Positions 33,073-41,971 are shown, numbered from the stretch's first letter. The stretch is 64,000 nucleotides of DNA from Streptomyces diastatochromogenes (GCF_002242805.1 NZ_MCGQ01000022.1:1-64000), one strand, 5' to 3'. The notes: generated from the sequence alone by a model not told the origin. Made by a program: numbers and translations.

Positions 33073-34362
33073 TCAGCGCGGTGCCCGTTCCTGCAGCGCG
33101 GCCCGCCAGGCGGGGTGCCGGTCCTCGGTGGCCTGTTCGGCGCGGCGGCCGCCGCGCGCGAAGAAGTCGGCCAGGGGCAGGATCGCCGCGCCGACGGTGA
33201 CCGCGTCGGGGCCGAGCCGGCCGAGGTCGATGCCGACCTTGTCGGCCGGGTACCGCAGGGCGTACGTCCTCGCGTGGCGGCGTACGGCGGGCAGGAACCG
33301 GGTGCCGAGCTGGAGTCCGGCCCAGCCGCCGATGAGGATCCGCTCGGGCTGGAAGAGGTTGATCAGGTCGGACAGGCCGGCGCCCAGGTACTCGGCGGTC
33401 TCCTCCAGGACGGCGAGCGCGACCGGGTCGGGTTCCCGGTCCTCGGCCGGGTAGGCGGCGGCGAGCATCGCGGTGAGCGCGGTCTCCTCGTCGGCGCCCT
33501 CGGGCGGCCGTCCGCCCTCCTCGCGCCAGCGGGCGAGCAGCGACTCGGCACCCGCGTAGGCCTCCAGGCAGCCGGGCGCACCGCACCGGCAGCGGCGCCC
33601 CCGCACCCGTACGGTCAGGTGGCCCCACTCGACGGCCCGCCCGTGCTCCACCTCGGGGGTGACCAGGCAGGCGCCGACACCGGAGCCGAAGAGCACCACC
33701 ACCGCGTTGCGGGCGCCGCGTCCGCCGCCGAACCACATCTCGGCCTGGCCCAGGGTCTTGGCGCCGTTGTCGATGAAGTACCGCACGTCGTCCGGCAGTC
33801 GGGAGGTCGAGCGGAGCAGCTCCTCCAGCGGGACCGCGTCCCAGCCGATGGTCTGCCCGTGCACGACGGCACCCCGGTCCGCCGTGTGCTCGACGATGCC
33901 CGGGACGCCGACGCCGACACCGAGCAGCCGCTCGGGCGAGGCCGCCTCGGCCTCCAGGACCTCGGCGATGCCGTCCCGGATGTGGCCGACGATGACGTCG
34001 ACGTCGTAGCCCTGCTGGGTCAGCGGGCGTTCGGTGCGGGCGAGTTCGGTGAGGGCCAGGTCGAACAGCTCGACGCGGACGCGGGTCTCGCCGACGTCGA
34101 CGCCGATCATCTGGCCGCTGTGCGGCGACACGCGCAGCAGGGTGCGGGGGCGGCCGCCGTCGGAGTCGACGCTGCCGGCCTCCTCGACCAGTCCGTCGGC
34201 GACGAGGTCCGCGACCACGTTGCTGACCGAGCCGGAGCTGAGTCCGGTGACCGGGCCCAGCTCGAAGCGGCTGAGCGGGCCGTCGAAGTACAGCCGTTGC
34301 AGCACGGCCGTGCGGTTGCCCCGTCTGAGGTCGCGTACCGTTCGCCCGTTCCGCCCCGCCAT
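33073..34362 (-). CDS. ROK family transcriptional regulator
   Basis: This 429-residue protein has an N-terminal winged HTH (about 10-75: LRRGNRTAVLQRLYFDGPLSRFELGPVTGLSSGSVSNVVADLVADGLVEEAGS) and a ROK domain with the ATP/sugar fold (IGVDVGETRVRVELFD, GVGVGVPGIVEH, the GSGVGAC loop) and the zinc motif CRCGAPGCLEAYAG. ROK regulators respond to sugars or their phosphates. ATG 34362 is chosen because AAGGGAG precedes it. It lies 92 bp downstream of the APH-like kinase on the same strand; the target is unclear. Confidence 0.92.
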   Translation of the reverse strand: MAGRNGRTVRDLRRGNRTAVLQRLYFDGPLSRFELGPVTGLSSGSVSNVVADLVADGLVEEAGSVDSDGGRPRTLLRVSPHSGQMIGVDVGETRVRVELFDLALTELARTERPLTQQGYDVDVIVGHIRDGIAEVLEAEAASPERLLGVGVGVPGIVEHTADRGAVVHGQTIGWDAVPLEELLRSTSRLPDDVRYFIDNGAKTLGQAEMWFGGGRGARNAVVVLFGSGVGACLVTPEVEHGRAVEWGHLTVRVRGRRCRCGAPGCLEAYAGAESLLARWREEGGRPPEGADEETALTAMLAAAYPAEDREPDPVALAVLEETAEYLGAGLSDLINLFQPERILIGGWAGLQLGTRFLPAVRRHARTYALRYPADKVGIDLGRLGPDAVTVGAAILPLADFFARGGRRAEQATEDRHPAWRAALQERAPR

Positions 34363-34454
34363 GTGGCTCCCTTCGAACCCTGTCCCGACCTGCAACATAC
34401 CCCTCGGAACCGGCTGCACGCGACTTTCCGCCACCCCTTATTTCATGTGATGAG

Positions 34455-35426
34455 CTAAGCGCCGGCCGCCTTGATCTCGTCCAGCGCGGCGACGAGTTCC
34501 GGGGCGACGGCCTCCTGGACCCAGCGCTCGTGGCCCTCGTCGACCGCCCGCGGGACCGTCTCGACCAGCATGATCAGGTAGAGGTAGGCCCGGTAGAGGG
34601 CGAGCCGGAGGCGCTCCGCGCGCCCGAGTGCGGCGTGGCCGCCACCCTGCCGGTAGCCCGCGAGGAAGGCCTCGTCCTTCTCGATGTCGTCCAGCAGGGC
34701 GAGGGAGACGAAGTCGGCGAGGGGATCGCCCCAGAACATCCGCTCGCCGTCGATGAGGCCGCCGATGCGGGGGCCGTCGGACGTGCGGTCGACGAGGATG
34801 TTGCCCTGCCACAGGTCGAAGTGGACGGGGCGCGGAACGGTAACCTCGTCCAGGGCGTCGTGCGCGGCCCGGGCGGTACGGGCCACCTCGTCGGCGGGGC
34901 GGGGCAGCCGGGCCCGGTAGCGGCGGGCGTCGTCCAGGACCGCGTCGAACATCGCGGTGAACGCCGTCCGCCAGTCGGGGGCGAGCGGGCCGAGGGCACC
35001 GGACGGGTAGCCGTAGCCGGGCCCGGTCACCCGGTGCAGGCGGGCGACCTGACGGCCCAACTCCCCGCGCAAGTCGGCTCGTTCGGCGTCGGTGAGGGAG
35101 TCGTCCCAGGGTGCGCCGGGGCAGGCGGTCTGCAGCAGGTGCCGTACCTCGGGGGTGTCGTCGGCGTGGAGTGTGCGGGGTGCGGGAACGCCGGCCTCTT
35201 CGGCGGCGCGGCTGAACACCGCCTCGGAGTGCAGCAGCCGGGCCTCGTAGCGCAGGCCCGGTGCGGTCGGCGCGGCCTTCAGGACGCAGCGGGTGCCGTC
35301 GGTGAGCCGCAGTTCCTCAACGGTGTTGTAGGTGCCGCCGGCCAGCGGGCGCACCCCGGCCAGCCGGCCGGGGTCGATGCCCGCCGCGGTCAGGACCCGC
35401 CGGGCCCGCTCCTGCGACTCCCCCAT
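34455..35426 (-). CDS. Aminoglycoside phosphotransferase-like (APH/choline kinase fold) kinase
   Basis: This 323-residue protein has the kinase fold: a nucleotide-loop-like LAGGTYNTVEELRLTDGTRCVLKAAP with the ATP lysine in VLKA, then the Brenner motif HFDLWQGNILVD (catalytic Asp and Asn) and IGGLIDGERMFWGDPLADF with the metal-binding Asp. Family members phosphorylate aminoglycosides, choline, fructosamines or homoserine; no evidence here for antibiotic resistance. GGAGGGGGCG precedes the ATG. It starts 23 bp after the CYP102B-like stop on the same strand, so co-transcription with that gene is likely. Confidence 0.85.
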   Translation of the reverse strand: MGESQERARRVLTAAGIDPGRLAGVRPLAGGTYNTVEELRLTDGTRCVLKAAPTAPGLRYEARLLHSEAVFSRAAEEAGVPAPRTLHADDTPEVRHLLQTACPGAPWDDSLTDAERADLRGELGRQVARLHRVTGPGYGYPSGALGPLAPDWRTAFTAMFDAVLDDARRYRARLPRPADEVARTARAAHDALDEVTVPRPVHFDLWQGNILVDRTSDGPRIGGLIDGERMFWGDPLADFVSLALLDDIEKDEAFLAGYRQGGGHAALGRAERLRLALYRAYLYLIMLVETVPRAVDEGHERWVQEAVAPELVAALDEIKAAGA

Positions 35427-35449
35427 CGTGCGCCCCCTCCCGCGCGGGA

Positions 35450-38400
35450 CTAGCCCGCCGCGTACACGTCCTCCACGTAACGCCCGTCCGCCACGAGCGA
35501 GTCGAGCCACCGCCCGGCCGTCGCCTCGTCGGCGCCGGGAGTCCGTTCCCGGTACAGGGTACGGAACGCCTCGCGCACTCCGGGTGCCATCCGGGAGCCG
35601 TCGCCGCAGACGTACACCCGGGCTCCGGTGTTCAGCAGCTCCCAGACCTCGTCGGCCTCGGCGGCGATGCGGTGTTGCACGAACAGGGCGCCGTTCTTGG
35701 GGGCGGCGCTGAAGGCCGGGCGCAGGGACACGGCTCCGGCCGTCTCGGCGGCGCGGAGTTCACCGGCGTGCAGGAAGTCGGCGTCGGGGGCGTCACAGCC
35801 GAAGTAGAGCAGGGCCGGGGGGAGTTCGGTGCCGGCGGCCCGGGCCGCGGTGCGGTCGGCGACGGCTCCGCGGAACGGGGCGAGGCCGGTGCCCGCGGCG
35901 ACCATCACGATGGGTGCGGTGCCGTCGGTCCGGAAGGCCTCCCGGCACGGCTGGACGCGGGCGTACACGGTGTCGCCGGGCCGCAGGGCGGCGAGGTGCC
36001 CGGATCCGGTCCCCCGGTAGCGGCCCTTGCCCGAGCGTGCGGGGGCGTCCAGCACGGAGACCATGAGGTCCGCGTGACGCGGGTCGGCCGCCGGGGAGGA
36101 GGAGATGGAGTAGTGGCGCGGGCGCAGCGGGGTCAGCAGGTCGAGGAGGCGCGGCCAGTCCAGGGCCCCGCGCAGGGCGGGGTGGTCCTCGGCGATCTCC
36201 ACCAGGGTGCGCGGATCGTCGCCGGTCACGGCCGCGAGGGCGGCACGCTCGGGCGGGCAGGGATCGGCCTCGGCGAGCAGGGCGAGCTGCCGTGCGGTCG
36301 GACGCTCCTGCAACTCGACATGATGTGTGAGCAGTTGATGTGCCGTCAGCGGACGGTCCACGGCGAGGCCGTCGCGGCGCGGGCGGGTGGCCCGGATGTC
36401 CAGGACCGTGTCGAGGTCGACGCCGAGCGCGGCGGCCGCACGCTCCACGAGGCCGGGGGCGTGGGCGGGGAGCACGGTCAGGTGGTCGGCGGTGCGGTAG
36501 GTGACGCCGTCGGGCAGGGCGATGCGCAGGAACCGCTTGGTGCGCGGGTGTCCCGGTGCGGTGAGGTCGTACGCCTCGGTGACGGTCATGGGGACCAGCC
36601 CGTGCCGCTCGGCCACGGCGTCCAGCGGGCCGCCGGTGACGGTGCGGACCTCGTACGCCGTGGCGGGCTCCTCCTCGGTGCCGGTGACGGCGTCCGGGTC
36701 GCCGTACTCCTGGAGGAGGGCGGTGCGCAGCCGGGCGGTGAAGTCGCGGACGGTGCCGGTCAGGTCGCCGGAGGCGTCGGCGGCGGCGCGGTCGGTCAGC
36801 CGGGTGGCGCCGAGTTCGGCGAGTCGGGCGTCGATGCGGGTGGGAACGTGCTGGTAGGTGGCGGACCAGTTGCGGTCGCCGACGCCGAGGACGGCGTAGG
36901 TCACGCCGGTGAGGTCCGGGGTGCCGTCGAGCCAGGCGGTGAAGGCGGTGGCGTCGTCCGTGGGGCGGCCGTTGTAGGAGGCGGCGGTGATGACGACGGG
37001 CCGGTCGGTGGGCAGGCCGTCCGCGTGGTCGTCCAGGGCGGCGACCTCGGTGGCACAGCCGACGGCGGCGGCCTCGTCGGCGAGCTGGGCGGCGAAGGCG
37101 CGGCAGGTGCCGTAGTTGCTGCCGTGCAGGAAGAGCGTGCCGGTGCCGGGGCGGACCCGGGCGGGCAGGGTGTCCGGGGCCGGGGTCCGGGCGCCCGCGG
37201 TGGCCGCGGTACCGGGCAGCGGGGCGTGGACGCGGTCCGCGGCGGTGCGCGGGGTCAGGGTGAGGGTGAGGCCCTCGGGCTTGAGGGTGAGAGTCTCCTT
37301 GACCGTGAGCGCGTAGTCGGCGTGGTCGTGCAACCGGTAGCGGTGGACCAGCATGGCCAGCAGCATGGTCGCCTCGTGCAGCGCGAACTGCCGTCCGATG
37401 CAGGCGCGTTCACCGGTGCCGAAGGGCTTGAAGGCGTGCACCGGGCGGGCCGCCTCCGCCTCGGGGGTGAACCGCTCCGGGTCGAACAGCTCCGGGTTGT
37501 CGCCCCACACGGGCTGCCGGTGCAGCATCGGGGCGAGCACGGTGACGGCCTGTCCGGCGCGCAGCGGGATCCGGCCGCCGAGCAGGGTGTCCTCGCGGGC
37601 GTGCCGGCTGAAGGCGGCGGCCGTCGGCCACAGCCGCAGCGCCTCGTTGAGGACCTGGCGGGTGTAGGTGAGGCGGCCGATGTCGTCGTACGTCGGCTCG
37701 GGGTCCGGGGTGTCGCCCCACAGCGCGTCGGCCTCGCGCTGGACGAGCCGGAGCGCGGTCGGGTGCTTGGCCAGGTAGTAGAGGGCGAAGGACATCGCGC
37801 CGGAGGTGGTCTCGTGGCCGGCGATCAGGAAGGTGATGACCTGGTTGCGGATGTTGGCCAGGTCCAGGGTGGTGCCGTCGGCCGGGTGGCGGGCGCTGAG
37901 CATCAGCCCGAGGAGGTCCTCGGCCGTGCTCTGGTCGGTGCCGGTGCGGGAGGCGATGACGTCGTCCACGACCCCGGCGAGGTAGTCGGCGTCCGCGCGG
38001 AAGGCGGCGTCGGCCGCCGTGTGGTCCTGGCCCGGGGTGCGGGCGAGGCGGGTCATGGCCCATTCCAGGCAGCGCACCATGGACTCGACGAAGGGGTGCG
38101 GCTCGGCCCGCTCGAAGGAGCCGAAGTCGTAGCCGAATCCGGCCAGGCCGATGGTGTCGAGGGTCATGCGGGTCATGTCGTCGGGGACGTCGACCGGCTG
38201 ACCGGCGCGGGCGGCCCGGTCCCAGGAGTCGATGAGCCGCTGGGCCACCTTCAGCATCACCGGGTGGTAGGTGCGCATCGAGCCGAGCGCGAAGGCGGGC
38301 ATGAGGATGTCGTGCGCCTTGGCCCAGTTGGGCTCGTCGTTGTAGGCGGTGAACAGGCCGTCGGCGGTGAAGGCGCGCACGTTCTCCAGCGCGGGCCCGA

Positions 38401-38629
38401 CGTGCTTGGCGAACCGTTCCTCGTCGGCGAGGTCCGCGACCAGGTCGGCGTCGGCGACGAACATGGCGTCGCGCCCGTGCAGCCGGCGCACCAGCACCGG
38501 ACCGTGGGCACGCATCAGCTGCATGACCTGCTGAATGGGGGTACGGCCGGGCCCGGTGGCGGTGATGTCCACGACGGGGACGCCGGGCAGGGTACCGGCG
38601 GTCTCGGGGTGCAGTGCGGTGGGGGGCAT
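35450..38629 (-). CDS. Self-sufficient cytochrome P450-reductase fusion (CYP102B type)
   Basis: This 1059-residue cytosolic fusion has the BM3 layout. Heme domain 1-460 has I-helix AGHETTSG (270-277), E329-x2-R332 and heme loop FGTGERACIG with C410. An FMN flavodoxin domain runs from about 495 (LFLHGSNYGTCRAFAAQLADEA), followed by a FAD/NADPH reductase half (RHYSISSSPA; MVAAGTGLAPFRGAV; YFGCDAPDADFL; end RYVEDVYA). It should hydroxylate fatty acids or similar carboxylates using NADPH without other partners. Length is close to the 1049 residues of BM3. The nearest well-known relative is probably CYP102B1 of S. coelicolor (recollection). A PAS-LuxR regulator is divergent upstream. Confidence 0.95.
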   Translation of the reverse strand: MPPTALHPETAGTLPGVPVVDITATGPGRTPIQQVMQLMRAHGPVLVRRLHGRDAMFVADADLVADLADEERFAKHVGPALENVRAFTADGLFTAYNDEPNWAKAHDILMPAFALGSMRTYHPVMLKVAQRLIDSWDRAARAGQPVDVPDDMTRMTLDTIGLAGFGYDFGSFERAEPHPFVESMVRCLEWAMTRLARTPGQDHTAADAAFRADADYLAGVVDDVIASRTGTDQSTAEDLLGLMLSARHPADGTTLDLANIRNQVITFLIAGHETTSGAMSFALYYLAKHPTALRLVQREADALWGDTPDPEPTYDDIGRLTYTRQVLNEALRLWPTAAAFSRHAREDTLLGGRIPLRAGQAVTVLAPMLHRQPVWGDNPELFDPERFTPEAEAARPVHAFKPFGTGERACIGRQFALHEATMLLAMLVHRYRLHDHADYALTVKETLTLKPEGLTLTLTPRTAADRVHAPLPGTAATAGARTPAPDTLPARVRPGTGTLFLHGSNYGTCRAFAAQLADEAAAVGCATEVAALDDHADGLPTDRPVVITAASYNGRPTDDATAFTAWLDGTPDLTGVTYAVLGVGDRNWSATYQHVPTRIDARLAELGATRLTDRAAADASGDLTGTVRDFTARLRTALLQEYGDPDAVTGTEEEPATAYEVRTVTGGPLDAVAERHGLVPMTVTEAYDLTAPGHPRTKRFLRIALPDGVTYRTADHLTVLPAHAPGLVERAAAALGVDLDTVLDIRATRPRRDGLAVDRPLTAHQLLTHHVELQERPTARQLALLAEADPCPPERAALAAVTGDDPRTLVEIAEDHPALRGALDWPRLLDLLTPLRPRHYSISSSPAADPRHADLMVSVLDAPARSGKGRYRGTGSGHLAALRPGDTVYARVQPCREAFRTDGTAPIVMVAAGTGLAPFRGAVADRTAARAAGTELPPALLYFGCDAPDADFLHAGELRAAETAGAVSLRPAFSAAPKNGALFVQHRIAAEADEVWELLNTGARVYVCGDGSRMAPGVREAFRTLYRERTPGADEATAGRWLDSLVADGRYVEDVYAAG

Positions 38630-38713
38630 GGCGCGACAACTGCCTTTCGCGGTACGGGGAGTACTGCGTTCCAGGGTGGTCGACCGATCGGGGGCGCACG
38701 GGCCGCGGCACTA

Positions 38714-38723
38714 CACGATCGTG
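38714..38723. promoter_or_regulatory. Palindrome in the CYP102B / PAS-LuxR promoter region
   Basis: CACGATCGTG is a perfect 10-bp palindrome 85 bp upstream of the P450 start and 96 bp upstream of the regulator start. Position fits an activator site for a LuxR-type dimer; being short, it could also be chance. Confidence 0.35.
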
Positions 38724-38818
38724 CAGTCAAAAGTCGGTACGAGGGCTTGCGCGGCGCCCGTGCGTTTGCCGCTGACCTGGCTGTTCGTCTTGGATGGGCA
38801 GAACGTCGGGAGGTGCGG

Positions 38819-39463
38819 ATGGACGTGGGCCGGATCGAGGCCGTGGTGTGGCGCAACCGTGCGCTGACCCTCTTCGACCGGGTCTCCGTACCGGTCGCGG
38901 TCTGCGATCTGCACGGCCAGGTCAGGCTCGCCAACCCGGCGATGGCCGCGGAGTGCGGTACGACACCGGGGCGGCTGCGGGGCCGGGACGTGCTGGAGCT
39001 GTTCCGGCCGCAGGAGGCCACGCAGGTCGACCGGATCGCCGAGGCACTGCGACTGCGGCACCGCTCGCGCTACCAGGTGTCGGTGTGCTGGCGCTCCCCC
39101 GGCGGGGCCGAGCGGTACGGCGAGCTGACGGCGGACCCGGTGAGCGACAGCGTGGACGAGACACCGGCCCTGCTGGTGATGCTGCGCGTGCGGGGCGAGC
39201 GTACGGCCCACCGCGCACCCGAGCCCCCGCCGGTCACCCCGGTGGAGGGCCAGGTACTGGCGCTCCTGGCCGGGGGCGCCACCACGACCCGGGCCGCCCG
39301 CGAACTGGGCCTGAGCAAGGACGGTGTCACCTATCACCTGCGCCGCCTGTCGGCTCGCTGGGGCGCGGCCAACCGCACCGAACTGGTCGCCCGCGCCTAC
39401 GCGTTGGGGGTGCTCGCACCGGGCGTGTGGCCGCCGGAGGCCAGGGCCGCCGAGGCGGAGTAG
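38819..39463 (+). CDS. PAS-domain LuxR-type transcriptional regulator
   Basis: This 214-residue regulator has a PAS-like N-terminal half (about 18-115: FDRVSVPVAVCDLHGQVRLANPAMAAECGTTPGRLRGRDVLELF) and a C-terminal LuxR helix-turn-helix (about 145-195: VTPVEGQVLALLAGGATTTRAARELGLSKDGVTYHLRRLSARWGAANRTELVARAYALG). GGAGG precedes the ATG. It is divergent from CYP102B with 189 bp between starts, and a CACGATCGTG palindrome (38714-38723) lies in that gap, so it is the likely sensor controlling the P450. PAS ligands are often hydrophobic or redox cues. Confidence 0.88.
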   Translation: MDVGRIEAVVWRNRALTLFDRVSVPVAVCDLHGQVRLANPAMAAECGTTPGRLRGRDVLELFRPQEATQVDRIAEALRLRHRSRYQVSVCWRSPGGAERYGELTADPVSDSVDETPALLVMLRVRGERTAHRAPEPPPVTPVEGQVLALLAGGATTTRAARELGLSKDGVTYHLRRLSARWGAANRTELVARAYALGVLAPGVWPPEARAAEAE

Positions 39464-39516
39464 GGCGTGACGCCGGCCGCCCGGAAAACCATTCGCCCGC
39501 CCTCCCCCTGGCTGCC

Positions 39517-39555
39517 TAGGCTAGCCAGGAACCTAGACACCCTAGGTTCCTGGCT
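39517..39555 (+). promoter_or_regulatory. -10 element and 14-bp perfect hairpin upstream of the FBP gene
   Basis: AGCCAGGAACCTAG (39523-39536) and its exact complement (39542-39555) flank a 5-nt loop, ending 20 bp before the ATG at 39576. TAGGCT (39517-39522) directly before is a good -10 element, which would put the start of transcription inside the left arm. It may be a repressor operator at the start site, or, if transcription starts slightly upstream, a stable leader-RNA hairpin. Confidence 0.6.
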
Positions 39556-39575
39556 GCGAACCCGGAAGGCCCACC

Positions 39576-40070
39576 ATGAAGTCCCTCACCGAGCAGGACA
39601 TCCGCGACTCCTTCGTCAACTGCTCCAAGGGAGAGGCCAAGCGCCTGGCGGTCCCGCGGGACCTCGGTGAACGGCCCTGGGGCGACCTGGACTTCCTCGG
39701 CTGGCGGGATCCGGGGGCGCCCGACCGCAGCTATCTGGTCACCGAGCGGGCGAGCCGGCCCGTCGGTGTCGCGCTGCGCTTCCCGGCCTCGCAGCGCGGG
39801 TTCCTGCACCGCAGCATGTGCTCGGTGTGCTTGACCACGCATCCCGGCGGCGGGGTGTCGCTGATGACCGCCCGGAAGGCCGGCGCGGCGGGCCGCGAGG
39901 GCAACTCGGTCGGGGTGTACATGTGCACGGACCTGGCGTGCTCGCTGTACGTGCGCGGGAAGAAGGTGCCGGAGTCCGGGATGCGGTTCGAGGAGAGCCT
40001 GACCCTGGAGGAGCAGATCGCCCGTATGACGGGCAACCTGTCCGCCTTCGTCGACAAGCTGTACGCCTGA
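39576..40070 (+). CDS. FBP-type (FusB-like) EF-G-binding zinc-finger protein
   Basis: This 164-residue protein matches the FBP/elongation factor G-binding family related to FusB of fusidic acid resistance: an N-terminal helical part (LTEQDIRDSFVNCSKGEAKRLAVPRDLGERPWGDLDFLGWRDP) and a C-terminal treble-clef zinc finger with C82 and C85 (MCSVC) and C117 and C122 (CTDLACS). FusB proteins release stalled EF-G from the ribosome. In Streptomyces the role may be general translation rescue. GGAAGG lies 9-10 nt before the ATG. The unusual hairpin upstream suggests regulation. Confidence 0.88.
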   Translation: MKSLTEQDIRDSFVNCSKGEAKRLAVPRDLGERPWGDLDFLGWRDPGAPDRSYLVTERASRPVGVALRFPASQRGFLHRSMCSVCLTTHPGGGVSLMTARKAGAAGREGNSVGVYMCTDLACSLYVRGKKVPESGMRFEESLTLEEQIARMTGNLSAFVDKLYA

Positions 40071-40073
40071 GGG

Positions 40074-41069
40074 TCAGCCACCGACGGTGAGCACGATCTT
40101 GCCCCGGTTCTCCCGGCTCTCCAGCCGCTCGTGCGCGGCGCGCGCCTCGGACAGGGGCAGCACGGTCTCGACCGGCACCCGGTAGGCGCCCGCGGCGACC
40201 CGTTCGGCCAGCTCGCGCAGGTCGGGGCGCGGGTCCCAGCCGTGGATCTGCAGGTTGGTGAGCTGGAAGCCGAGGATCGCGAGGTTCTTCGGGTAGAAGT
40301 CGCGGGTGTCCACGGTGCTCGGCTCCAGGGCGACGTTGGCGAGGGAGACGACCCGGCCGCCGTGCGCCGTCTCGCGCAGGCTCCGCCCGAAGGCCCGTCC
40401 GCCCACGGTGTCGAGGACGACCTCGGCGCCGCGCCCGCCGGTGAGCCGCAGCACCTCCTCGACCTCGGCCTCGTCGGCGTGCCGGGAGGTGTCCACGACC
40501 TCGGCCGCCCCGAACTGCCCGGCCCACGCGGCCTTTTCAGCCGAACCGGCGAGGGCGATCACCCGAGCGCCGGCCTCGGCGGCGATCTGCACCGCCGCGG
40601 TGCCGACACCGCTCGCGGCGGCCTTGACCACGACCGTGTCCCCCTTGGCGACCCTGGCCAGGCGGCGCAGGCAGTACCAGGCGGAGAGCCAGGCCACGGG
40701 CAGGGTCGCCGCCTCGATCGGATCCACGCCGTCGGGCAGCACCGTCACACGCGTGGCGGGCACGGCGGCCAACTCGGCGTAGAAGCCGGGTGAGTCGATG
40801 CCGTCGAGTGCCATCACCCGCTGGCCGACCTCGAATCCGGTGACCCCCTCCCCCAGCGCCGCGACCGTCCCCGCCGCCTCCGCGCCCGGGATCAGCGGGG
40901 GCCGCCCGGCCCGGTGGTAGACACCGGCCCGGACCAGCGCGTCCGCGCGGTTCACCCCCGCGGCCTCGACCCGCACCAGCACCTGCCCGGGTCCGGCCAC
41001 CGGGTCCGGCACCTCCGCCGGCACCAGCACCTCGGGTCCGCCGAACTCCTCGATCCGCACCGCACGCAT
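40074..41069 (-). CDS. Zinc-binding dehydrogenase/quinone oxidoreductase (MDR)
   Basis: This 331-residue MDR reductase has a GroES-like start (VEAAGVNRADALVRAGVYH, IPGAEAAGTVAALGEGV) and the cofactor motif VKAAASGVGTAAVQIAAEAGARVIALAGS, and lacks catalytic zinc cysteines. It should reduce quinones or activated alkenes with NADPH. ATG 41069 is chosen for its match to the family start (MRAVRIEEFGGPEVL); ATG 41105 in frame would add 12 residues. It is divergent from the CGNR regulator, whose putative GTGTC operators lie in its promoter. Confidence 0.9.
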   Translation of the reverse strand: MRAVRIEEFGGPEVLVPAEVPDPVAGPGQVLVRVEAAGVNRADALVRAGVYHRAGRPPLIPGAEAAGTVAALGEGVTGFEVGQRVMALDGIDSPGFYAELAAVPATRVTVLPDGVDPIEAATLPVAWLSAWYCLRRLARVAKGDTVVVKAAASGVGTAAVQIAAEAGARVIALAGSAEKAAWAGQFGAAEVVDTSRHADEAEVEEVLRLTGGRGAEVVLDTVGGRAFGRSLRETAHGGRVVSLANVALEPSTVDTRDFYPKNLAILGFQLTNLQIHGWDPRPDLRELAERVAAGAYRVPVETVLPLSEARAAHERLESRENRGKIVLTVGG

Positions 41070-41105
41070 CTCGCACCATCCCGACGTCGAAAAGACCGGC
41101 GCCAT

Positions 41106-41191
41106 GTGACACCGGTTGAACGGGTTTCACCATGCGACACTGCTTCAAGTGGTGTCAAGACACCTCTTCGATCGGTGTCGCACGTTAAGCT
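41106..41191. promoter_or_regulatory. GTGTC/GACAC operator array between oxidoreductase and CGNR genes
   Basis: Several copies of GTGTC/GACAC occur here: TGCGACAC (41133-41140) paired with its complement GTGTCGCA (41175-41182), an inner GGTGTC-AA-GACACC (41151-41164), and GTGACACC next to 41106. TAAGCT (41186-41191) ends 6 bp before the CGNR ATG, suggesting a leaderless mRNA. The array probably binds the CGNR regulator or another repressor controlling both genes. Confidence 0.6.
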
Positions 41192-41197
41192 GAGGCC

Positions 41198-41776
41198 ATG
41201 ACCCAGCCATCCGACCCGGCCCTCACCTTCCCGTTCCTCGGCGGCCGCCCCTGTCTGGACTTCGTCGCCACGCTCGGAAAACGGCACGCCACGCCCCTGG
41301 AGCGGCTCCCCGATCCCGGCGCCCTGGGCCGCTGGATCACCGAGGCGGAGCTGGCCTCGGAGGACGGTCCGCTCACGGTCACCGCACGCGACCTGGCCGA
41401 CGCCCGCGCCCTGCGCGAGGCGGTCTACCGCGTCGTATGGTCGGCGATGGCCGGGCGGGAGTCGGACGCGGTGGACGTGGCCCTGGTCAACGAAGTGGCG
41501 GCCCGGCCGGATCTCGCGCCCCAGCTGGGCCCCGGGCGCTGGACGGCGCGCCACCCGGTGCGCGCCGCCCTGGCGACCGTGGCCCGGGACGCCGTCCTGC
41601 TGGTCGGCGGCCCGCTGCTGGAGCGCGTCAAGGAGTGCGGGAACCCGGACTGCTCGCTGCTGTTCCTCGACGACTCCCAGGCCCGGCGGCGCCGCTGGTG
41701 CTCGATGGAGCGGTGCGGCAACCTCGCGAAGGTCGCCGGCTACCGGTCACGCAACCGGGCCGCCTCGACGCGGTGA
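41198..41776 (+). CDS. ABATE/CGNR zinc-finger regulator
   Basis: This 192-residue protein has the N-terminal ABATE domain (FPFLGGRPCLDFVATLGKR...LARWI-type pattern) and the C-terminal CGNR zinc finger ECGNPDCSLLFLDDSQARRRRWCSMERCGNLAKV with four Cys. Such proteins are putative stress-responsive transcription regulators of the actinobacteria. It lies divergent to the MDR oxidoreductase. A -10 hexamer 6 bp upstream of the ATG and no clear Shine-Dalgarno suggest leaderless expression. Confidence 0.92.
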   Translation: MTQPSDPALTFPFLGGRPCLDFVATLGKRHATPLERLPDPGALGRWITEAELASEDGPLTVTARDLADARALREAVYRVVWSAMAGRESDAVDVALVNEVAARPDLAPQLGPGRWTARHPVRAALATVARDAVLLVGGPLLERVKECGNPDCSLLFLDDSQARRRRWCSMERCGNLAKVAGYRSRNRAASTR

Positions 41777-41971
41777 AGGGGGATCAGCACGTCATCGGTG
41801 CTGAAGCCCGTCTCCTCGACCAGATGGCGGGCCGGGGCGCCCGGCCGGCAGCCCGGGTTTTCCCTTACGTCTTCCCTTGACCAGGGTGATCAATGTAGAA
41901 GTCGTTGCGGACAGATCCGGTCCTCGGTCGATCACGTTCGACCCACCTCCGGAACGGGAACAGGGCAAGGG

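Noticed and set aside
34455..35426. Aminoglycoside resistance gene
   Set aside because: The APH fold motifs are clear, but nothing ties it to a known resistance subgroup and its neighbours are P450 and regulator genes. A metabolic kinase is at least as likely.
35672..39463. Long plus-strand open frame (1263 codons) across the CYP102B gene
   Set aside because: Only its last 214 codons (from 38819) are real, as the PAS-LuxR regulator. The rest is antisense to the P450-reductase fusion and low in complexity.
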